Below, in pieces: positions 1 to 4,155 of a stretch of DNA of 15,694 nt. Positions within the stretch are counted from its first letter, which is position 1. The number at the start of each line of letters is the position of its first letter. A model generated the notes under the pieces. The model made no database searches and had not been told where the DNA came from. It saw nothing but the letters and a program-made list of their open reading frames with translations. A program made the translations under genes and the position numbers. Source of the stretch: Oscillospiraceae bacterium (lineage in GTDB: Bacteria; Bacillota; Clostridia; Oscillospirales; Ruminococcaceae); NCBI GenBank assembly GCA_009782665.1, contig WRIP01000015.1, forward strand, positions 1 to 15,694, in the 5' to 3' direction.

Positions 1-1
1 A

Positions 2-388
2 CAAACTACTTCCATTGGAGCAGCTTCAGCCGAACGGCATCTAGTATTATTACTGTACAAGAATCCGGATCTTTGGTCCAAAGTCAAAGGAAGGGTGACA
101 AAAGAGGATTTCTACTCTACTGATATCTACACCATATATACGACCTTGACCGAAGCGATTGAAAACGGGACATACAAGAACATTAGTTCATTGACCGAAA
201 AACTACCCGATAAACTTATGTCTGCACTTGTCGGTTTAGTGCATTCCGGACCACAGGGAAATTATTCACAGGCAGATGCGGACTATTATATTGAAAAAAT
301 GAAAAACACCGCCGGAAAGCCGGATGATGAAAATATTATGCAGATGGATATTGAGGAGCTGCAGAAGCTCATAGAGAGTAAGAAATAA
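2..388 (+). CDS. dnaG: DNA primase DnaG, C-terminal part (5' truncated by window edge)
   Basis: The reading frame is open from the window edge to a TAA at 386-388 and gives about 128 residues. It begins in the middle of a gene: residues such as AERHLVLLLYKNPDLW lie before the first in-frame GTG at 95, so that GTG is not the start. The visible part is all-helical and charged, and matches in style the C-terminal helicase-binding region of DnaG, which docks primase onto the replicative helicase at the fork. The zinc-binding and TOPRIM catalytic domains would lie upstream, outside the window. The call rests on this tail plus the immediately following rpoD, since dnaG-rpoD is a conserved pair in Bacillota. 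The 44-bp gap to rpoD suggests co-transcription. The tail alone is weakly diagnostic, so context carries much of the weight. Confidence 0.8.
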   Translation, partial: QTTSIGAASAERHLVLLLYKNPDLWSKVKGRVTKEDFYSTDIYTIYTTLTEAIENGTYKNISSLTEKLPDKLMSALVGLVHSGPQGNYSQADADYYIEKMKNTAGKPDDENIMQMDIEELQKLIESKK

Positions 389-432
389 CAAAGAGAGATA
401 AATCAGATAAAAGATAGGAAAGGAATTAGCAG

Positions 433-1506
433 ATGTCAGAAGGACGTACAGTACTAAAGGATCTCATCGACCAGGGTAAAAGACGTGGTAAACTCTCCAC
501 CAAGGAAATAAACGACGCACTCGAGGAGTTAGATTTTGAAGCCGAACAGGTCGATAATCTCTATGAGATTATCGAGAGCAATCAAATAGAGATAGTTGAA
601 GATCTAGCAGAAGAGATAAATGAAGAGACAAAAGAAGCAATTCCCGAGATAGACAGTATCGAGATTGCGGTTGCGGAAGGAATAGATGACCCGGTCAAGG
701 TGTATCTCAAAGAGATAGGCCGTGTACCGTTGCTTACCTCAAAAGAGGAGATAGATTTAGCTATTCGTATGTCTCAGGGAGATACCGCAGCCAGAAAACG
801 TCTTTCGGAAGCAAACTTACGTCTAGTGGTCAGTATCGCAAAACGTTATGTCGGTCGCGGCATGCAGTTTTTGGATCTTATACAGGAAGGCAATCTCGGC
901 CTCATAAAGGCAGTTGAGAAATTCGACTATACTAAAGGGTTTAAGTTTTCTACCTATGCTACCTGGTGGATCAGGCAGGCAATAACCCGAGCCATAGCCG
1001 ACCAAGCCAGAACCATAAGAATTCCAGTCCATATGGTCGAGACTATCAATAAGGTAAAAAAAGTAGCGAGTCTACTGCTGCACCGCAATGGTCACGAGGC
1101 GACTGCTGAAGAGATATCAGCAGAATTGAAGATACCGGTCGAGAAGGTACGTGATATCATGCGTATCGCTCAAGAGCCGGTCTCGCTTGAGACACCCATC
1201 GGAGAGGAAGAAGACAGCCATCTCGGAGATTTCATACCGGATGAAGAAGCACCGGTTCCGGCTGACGCCGCTTCTCAGGTACTGCTTAGGGAACAGATAG
1301 GAGATGTACTCTCCACCTTAACCCCACGAGAAGAGAAGGTACTTAGACTCCGCTTTGGTCTTGAGGACGGTAGACCGAGAACGCTTGAAGAGGTAGGTAA
1401 GGAGTTCAACGTTACCCGTGAAAGGATTCGTCAGATAGAAGCAAAAGCGTTGAGAAAATTAAGACATCCCAGTCGGAGTAAGAAACTCCGTGACTTTCTC
1501 GACTAG
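433..1506 (+). CDS. rpoD: Primary RNA polymerase sigma factor RpoD (SigA)
   Basis: This 357-residue protein is the housekeeping sigma-70-type factor that gives core polymerase its specificity for -10/-35 promoters. An acidic N-terminal region (about 1-84) is followed by region 1.2 (DDPVKVYLKEIGRVPLL, about 85-101) and region 2 (about 124-205). Region 2 contains the YATWWIRQAITRAIADQ segment, where Q182 and T185 match the -10-reading residues of E. coli sigma-70. Region 3 covers about 206-280 and region 4 about 290-357, with the VTRERIRQIEAKALRKLR helix-turn-helix (327-344) that reads the -35 element. The length is typical of Bacillota SigA and shorter than the E. coli protein because the large non-conserved insert is absent. 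The ATG at 433 follows a strong AGGAAAGGA ribosome site at 416-424. A long stem-loop follows 16 bp after the stop. The TTGACA/TAAAAT-like promoters elsewhere in the window fit this factor. Confidence 0.98.
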   Translation: MSEGRTVLKDLIDQGKRRGKLSTKEINDALEELDFEAEQVDNLYEIIESNQIEIVEDLAEEINEETKEAIPEIDSIEIAVAEGIDDPVKVYLKEIGRVPLLTSKEEIDLAIRMSQGDTAARKRLSEANLRLVVSIAKRYVGRGMQFLDLIQEGNLGLIKAVEKFDYTKGFKFSTYATWWIRQAITRAIADQARTIRIPVHMVETINKVKKVASLLLHRNGHEATAEEISAELKIPVEKVRDIMRIAQEPVSLETPIGEEEDSHLGDFIPDEEAPVPADAASQVLLREQIGDVLSTLTPREEKVLRLRFGLEDGRPRTLEEVGKEFNVTRERIRQIEAKALRKLRHPSRSKKLRDFLD

Positions 1507-1522
1507 ACTCGAAACATATATC

Positions 1523-1578
1523 ATAAACCGACAATCCGTGAACGTGAGTTTTTTCGTTCACGGCGTTGTTCGGTTTAT
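1523..1578 (+). terminator. Long stem-loop after rpoD, probable transcription terminator
   Basis: The arms ATAAACCG (1523-1530) and CGGTTTAT (1571-1578), ACAA (1531-1534) and TTGT (1566-1569), and CCGTGAACG (1536-1544) and CGTTCACGG (1555-1563) pair to give about 21 bp, with small bulges at T1535, C1564-G1565 and T1570. The 10-base loop carries six T residues (1549-1554). It lies 16 bp after the rpoD stop and is the only strong hairpin there, so it most likely ends the dnaG-rpoD transcript. The U-tract sits in the loop rather than after the stem, which is not the textbook intrinsic form. It could instead be a processing or 3'-end protection structure, or act on both strands. Confidence 0.6.
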
Positions 1579-2179
1579 AGTATTATCCTTTCAGTAGGAA
1601 ACATATTTCCACTATTGATTGAGATTGACTCAGTATTTTACCTTCGATAATCCGTGTTTATACTTCATGCAGTTAAGAGTAAGCATATGACGGATTCATC
1701 CAACTGTAGTCTCGTAATGACATAGTCTTTGTATCTGCTCTTACATATATGATTTTCGATAGCAAGTGGGGAGAAATGGAAATTGATGTGTGCTTTTCTC
1801 TCCTACCGATAATACTCTCTTCCTGTTGTTATGGTGTAGTGGTTACAGATATAGATTCATGTTTTTCATCTTTTAACCAACAAAAGAAAAGGCCGATATT
1901 GGTAAAACTACTCGACCTGAAAAGTATCCCAAAGTGGAGTTGAGGATACAACTGGATCAGTGGTAAAAAAATAGTTCATAATTCCCTATTACGGGTGCTC
2001 TTCTGTCTTCCTTATTGTTAACAGTCATGTATGTCTTAATTCTGTACGAAATTTGGATTAAGGAAATTCTTTCGTGTAATTTAATTGATGCAATTGTCCT
2101 GGGCGGTAGGAAACAGCCGAAACGTACCCAGAAGTTATGGCAATTATGTCGATATAAATCATGTAATACCGCATTATTC
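1579..2179. other. Gene-poor, decayed-looking stretch between rpoD and the ATPase gene
   Basis: No convincing gene is visible in these 600 bp, which are AT-rich and full of stops. They hold one copy of the 72-bp repeat at 1907-1978 (listed separately), an imperfect inverted repeat AATCCGT/ACGGATT at 1649-1655 and 1690-1696, and a GGGGAGAAA/TTTCTCTCC hairpin at 1768-1803. A frame opens after a TAA at 1979-1981 and runs to a TAA at 2186-2188. It encodes 68 residues, including a hydrophobic run (ALLSSLLLTVMYVLILY) followed by charged residues. There is an ATG at 2027 but no ribosome site, so it may be a scrap of a membrane protein or chance. The overall look is of eroded mobile DNA. Confidence 0.5.
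1907..1978 (+). repeat. Interspersed ~72-bp repeat, copy 1
   Basis: This segment matches 3807-3879 at 48 of 57 positions over the first 57 bp, counted by eye; the match continues less tightly through an A-rich tail with one indel. Read in the frame beginning at 1907 it encodes TTRPEKYPKVELRIQLDQW and then TAA; copy 2 encodes a similar peptide ending at TGA in the same place. Five of the nine differences fall at third codon positions and both copies keep a stop after the Trp codon, so the repeat could be the last ~20 codons of a mobile-element protein. I cannot assign a family. A non-coding interspersed element is the alternative. Confidence 0.75.
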
Positions 2180-2208
2180 TTAACATAACGATTTGATCGG
2201 TGTAAAAT
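2180..2208 (+). promoter_or_regulatory. Predicted sigma-70-type promoter of the ATPase gene
   Basis: TTAACA (2180-2185) and TAAAAT (2203-2208) are separated by exactly 17 bp, five of six matches to each consensus box. The expected start point is near 2214-2215, right at the AGGTGGTGA ribosome site (2215-2223), which leaves a very short leader before the ATG at 2229. This fits expression from the upstream ATG rather than the GTG at 2261. Confidence 0.5.
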
Positions 2209-2228
2209 CTTATCAGGTGGTGAATTGT

Positions 2229-2272
2229 ATGCGTAGGAAAATAGAGGCCCTTCTTCTTGAGTGGAAAAACAG
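2229..2272 (+). pseudogene. Displaced N-terminal codons of the ATPase gene (apparent frameshift)
   Basis: The ATG at 2229 follows the ribosome site AGGTGGTGA with 5 bp spacing and encodes MRRKIEALLLEWKN, the kind of N-terminal helix expected immediately before the P-loop in this ATPase family. After the AAAAAC run at 2265-2270 this frame leads into unrelated residues (RETVCRCF), while the -1 frame continues as QGNRMPLLLYGARQVGKT. Joining the two frames at the A-run gives a natural-looking N-terminus. A one-base loss, an assembly or sequencing error, or ribosomal slippage would all explain it. The slippery string is GAAAAAC, which is not a canonical heptamer, so a mutation or error is favoured. 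Confidence 0.65.
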
Positions 2273-3517
2273 GGAAACCGTATGCCGCTGCTTTTATACG
2301 GCGCGCGGCAGGTTGGCAAGACATATATCCTCAACGATTTCGGTGAGAAGCATTTCAGGAATATGGTTTATGTGAACCTTGAGACAAATTTGCTAGTAGC
2401 CAATTACTTTGCCGATGATATTACGCCGGAGCGTTTAATCCGTTTTCTTGAAACGACGGTCAATGACGTTATCACGCCCGGTGAGACGCTTATCGTATTT
2501 GATGAGGTGCAGTCATGCGAGCGAGCGCTGACCTCGCTGAAATACTTTTGTGAATTTGCGCCGGAGTACCATATCGCGGCTGCCAACAGCATACTCGGCG
2601 TGGCGATAAACAGGGAGAAGTATTCCTTTCCAGTCGGTAAGGTAGAAAGCACAACCCTTTATCCCCTGGATTTTGAAGAGTTCCTTTGGGCACTCGGAGA
2701 AGAACGGCTTGCAGAGGAGATACGGCGCTGCTATGTTGGAATGGAGGCGATGGTCGACGCCCTGTACTATAAGGCAATCGAACTGTATAGATACTACCTG
2801 ATTACGGGCGGTATGCCAGCCTGTGTAGATTCATTCGTAAAGAACGGTAAACTCGTGCTCGTTCCCACGATTCAAAATGAGATCATGAACAACTACGTTG
2901 CCGATATGGCGAAATACGCGGAGATCTCCGAAACGGTGAAGATCCGCGCTTGTTATAATTCCGTTCCCGCCCAGTTGGCGAAGGAAAACAAGAAGTTTCA
3001 GTATAAAGTCGTGCAGAGAGGTGGTAGCGCAACGCTGTTCGGCGCTTCCATCGACTGGCTGGCGCAAGCCGGCATCGCCCTGAAATGCCATAAGATAGAC
3101 CACGCACAGAACCCCATAGCTGTCTATGAAGATCTGTCCTCTTTTAAGCTTTATATGAGCGACGTCGGCCTGCTGGGTATGAGGGCAGGTATACCGCAGC
3201 AGACCATACTCAGCGGGGAAGCGAATCTTTTCATGGGTTCGGTAGCTGAGAACTATATCGCCCAGGCGCTGACTACCAACGGGTATCCGCTGTTTTACTG
3301 GACGAGTGAGCATACGGCCGAAATAGATTTTGTCATCCAAAAGAATACGGACATCATAGGTATTGAAGTAAAAAAGGGAATAAAGACCAGATCAAAAAGC
3401 CTGAGCGTTTTCATTCAAAAGTATTCACCCACTTATTCCATCCGGTTCTCGGAAAAGAATTTCGGTAGAAGCGGCGAAATTCTCGCTATACCGCATTATG
3501 CCGCGTTTTGCGTTTGA
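2261..3517 (+). CDS. AAA+ ATPase with C-terminal DUF4143/PD-(D/E)XK-type domain
   Basis: The open frame gives 418 residues from a GTG at 2261. The AAA+ part carries a Walker A motif GARQVGKT (14-21) and a Walker B motif LIVFDE (77-82). The sensor-1-like strand reads HIAAANSILGVA (104-115), where this family usually has AAGSLLG, so N109 replaces a glycine. The C-terminal half resembles DUF4143, with a nuclease-like set of residues: E330 in GSVAEN, D356 in AEIDF and E369-V-K371 in IEVKKG. Members are common, often multicopy, accessory ATPases in Clostridia and Bacteroides; their cellular role is not established. The frame is intact to its TGA. The true start is probably the ATG at 2229 in another frame, because the GTG has no good ribosome site and starting there removes the helix before the P-loop. 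It is flanked by the repeat pair and decayed DNA, which suggests acquisition. Whether it is functional is uncertain. Confidence 0.85.
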   Translation: MEKQGNRMPLLLYGARQVGKTYILNDFGEKHFRNMVYVNLETNLLVANYFADDITPERLIRFLETTVNDVITPGETLIVFDEVQSCERALTSLKYFCEFAPEYHIAAANSILGVAINREKYSFPVGKVESTTLYPLDFEEFLWALGEERLAEEIRRCYVGMEAMVDALYYKAIELYRYYLITGGMPACVDSFVKNGKLVLVPTIQNEIMNNYVADMAKYAEISETVKIRACYNSVPAQLAKENKKFQYKVVQRGGSATLFGASIDWLAQAGIALKCHKIDHAQNPIAVYEDLSSFKLYMSDVGLLGMRAGIPQQTILSGEANLFMGSVAENYIAQALTTNGYPLFYWTSEHTAEIDFVIQKNTDIIGIEVKKGIKTRSKSLSVFIQKYSPTYSIRFSEKNFGRSGEILAIPHYAAFCV

Positions 3518-3599
3518 AAATCGATAATGAGTGGAGTAATCTATCGATGACGGGATAAACAGATGACCTTGTTTAATATAAACGTAAAGAGGTGAAACC

Positions 3600-3665
3600 A
3601 TGATGGATGATTCGACTTCACTCTCAATCAAGGAGTTCGCAAATTTTACGGGAATTGAATCATAA
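3600..3665 (+). pseudogene. N-terminal stub of a MerR-type HTH regulator
   Basis: A strong ribosome site (AGAGGTGAAA, 3588-3597) precedes ATG 3600, followed by 21 codons that end SLSIKEFANFTGIES and then TAA. The pattern L-S-I-K-E-F-A-x-x-T-G-I matches the first helix and turn of the winged-helix domain of MerR-family regulators, which normally continues with a TLRYYDxxGL-type segment; here the frame stops. The remainder of such a gene is not visible in any frame downstream. It is either a deletion remnant of a regulator that once followed the ATPase gene, or a short leader peptide. The good ribosome site argues that it was once a real start. Confidence 0.55.
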
Positions 3666-3686
3666 TCAGTAACGTCGAAATCTGAA

Positions 3687-3704
3687 ACATAAAAGTGTTT
3701 ATGT
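3687..3704 (+). repeat. Perfect 7-bp inverted repeat with 4-base spacer
   Basis: ACATAAA (3687-3693) and TTTATGT (3698-3704) are exact reverse complements around AGTG. There is no following T-run, so it is a poor intrinsic terminator. The 18-bp AT-rich dyad is the size of a dimeric repressor site. It lies 22 bp after the MerR-like stub and about 70 bp upstream of two further palindromes. Confidence 0.45.
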
Positions 3705-3756
3705 AGCTTGGCTCAATATGGCGGTTGTACCACCCACTATACTATCGGTTCAGTTG

Positions 3757-3788
3757 AAATTGACAATTTATCACACTAAGTGTAAAAG
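3757..3788 (+). promoter_or_regulatory. Promoter candidate overlapped by two perfect palindromes
   Basis: TTGACA (3760-3765) lies 17 bp upstream of TAAAAG (3783-3788), a perfect -35 box with a five-of-six -10 box. The -35 box lies inside the palindrome AAATTG-A-CAATTT (3757-3769), and the spacer contains ACACT-A-AGTGT (3773-3783), which touches the -10 box. Two operators overlapping the two promoter elements would suit repression. The transcript would read through repeat copy 2 toward rpoB. The elements are visible in the sequence; their function is inferred. Confidence 0.45.
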
Positions 3789-3806
3789 AAGCGTGTCAAA
3801 CTCCCG

Positions 3807-3879
3807 ACTACTCGACCTGAAAAATATCCCGAAGTAGAACAGAGGACACACCTGGACCAGTGGTGAAAAAATTATTTCA
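3807..3879 (+). repeat. Interspersed ~72-bp repeat, copy 2
   Basis: This is the partner of the segment at 1907-1978 and starts exactly 1,900 bp after it, in the same orientation. In the frame from 3807 it encodes TTRPEKYPEVEQRTHLDQW and a TGA; upstream in that frame KKRVKLP follows a TAA, so only the tail of any protein is left. The core contains an imperfect dyad around CTGGACCAG. A TTGACA box begins 11 bp after its end. As with copy 1, it may be the 3' end of a mobile-element gene or a non-coding repeat. Confidence 0.75.
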
Positions 3880-3890
3880 AAATAAATTTC

Positions 3891-3919
3891 TTGACATTCT
3901 TTTTCAAAGCCAGTAAAAT
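3891..3919 (+). promoter_or_regulatory. Predicted main promoter of rpoBC
   Basis: TTGACA (3891-3896) is a perfect -35 box and TAAAAT (3914-3919) is a five-of-six -10 box, separated by the ideal 17 bp. The start point would be near 3926, giving a leader of about 230 nt before the rpoB ATG at 4156. No rplJL genes lie upstream, so this is the best candidate for driving rpoB and rpoC. It begins 11 bp after repeat copy 2. Confidence 0.65.
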
Positions 3920-4062
3920 TAAAATTCAATGTTTTATCTTGGGTAGCCTTGCAATTTCCACAAAAACACCCCATAGAACATCTACAATTTATAGCAAAAC
4001 GAGTATATGCGAAACGAAATATTGTGCAAACTGACGAAAATTCGAGTATTCGAGCGTCACTG

Positions 4063-4114
4063 TACAAAATGTGATTTTGTATCATCTCTTGTTACAAAGT
4101 AAATACACTTGTAA
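4063..4114 (+). promoter_or_regulatory. Two hairpins in the rpoB leader
   Basis: TACAAAAT (4063-4070) and ATTTTGTA (4074-4081) form a perfect 8-bp stem with a 3-base loop. TTACAAAGT (4092-4100) pairs with ACTTGTAA (4107-4114) with one bulged A. Both are AU-rich and end about 40 bases before the rpoB start, so they may shape leader stability or translation. The same DNA includes a weaker promoter match, TTGTTA (4089-4094), 17 bp, TAATTT (4112-4117), which could be a second rpoB promoter. Confidence 0.35.
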
Positions 4115-4155
4115 TTTATGTAATATCTGTGAGAGAAAGGGCGAAGAATACACAT

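Larger units (their letters stand above)
3518..4155. other. Regulatory and relic region between the ATPase gene and rpoB
   Basis: This 638-bp stretch has no intact gene. In order it holds: two ATCGAT palindromes just after the ATPase stop; a GTTTA-ATA-TAAAC palindrome (3571-3583); the MerR-like stub (3600-3665); a perfect hairpin (3687-3704); a promoter with two overlapping palindromes (3757-3788); repeat copy 2 (3807-3879); a consensus-like promoter (3891-3919); and an AT-rich, hairpin-containing leader up to rpoB. A 104-codon frame on the - strand (3771-4085) runs across the promoter and repeat and resembles no family I know, so I treat it as chance. No rplJ or rplL remnant was recognised. 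Confidence 0.6.

Noticed and set aside
1649..1696. Imperfect inverted repeat AATCCGT...ACGGATT as a possible small transposon end or terminator
   Set aside because: Only 7 bp pair cleanly across a long spacer, with no T-run or target duplication.
1833..1845. GGTGTAGTGGTTA, similar to the D-arm region of a tRNA
   Set aside because: No acceptor stem, anticodon arm or T-arm (GGTTCGAATCC-like) can be found around it.
1749..1943. 64-codon open frame on the + strand overlapping repeat copy 1
   Set aside because: There is no ribosome site before its ATG, and in copy 2 this frame is not open in the same way; the other frame of the repeat, with its shared stop position, is the better candidate.
2261..2275. 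Programmed -1 frameshifting in the ATPase gene
   Set aside because: The string GAAAAAC is not a full X-XXY-YYZ slippery heptamer and I see no stimulatory hairpin or upstream Shine-Dalgarno element placed for it; mutation or sequence error is simpler.
3771..4085. 104-codon open frame on the - strand upstream of rpoB
   Set aside because: It runs antisense through the best rpoB promoter and repeat copy 2, and its product resembles no family I recognise.
4129..4155. GTG at 4129 as the rpoB start
   Set aside because: It has no ribosome site, and the extra nine residues lie before the usual RpoB N-terminus; ATG 4156 fits the family better.
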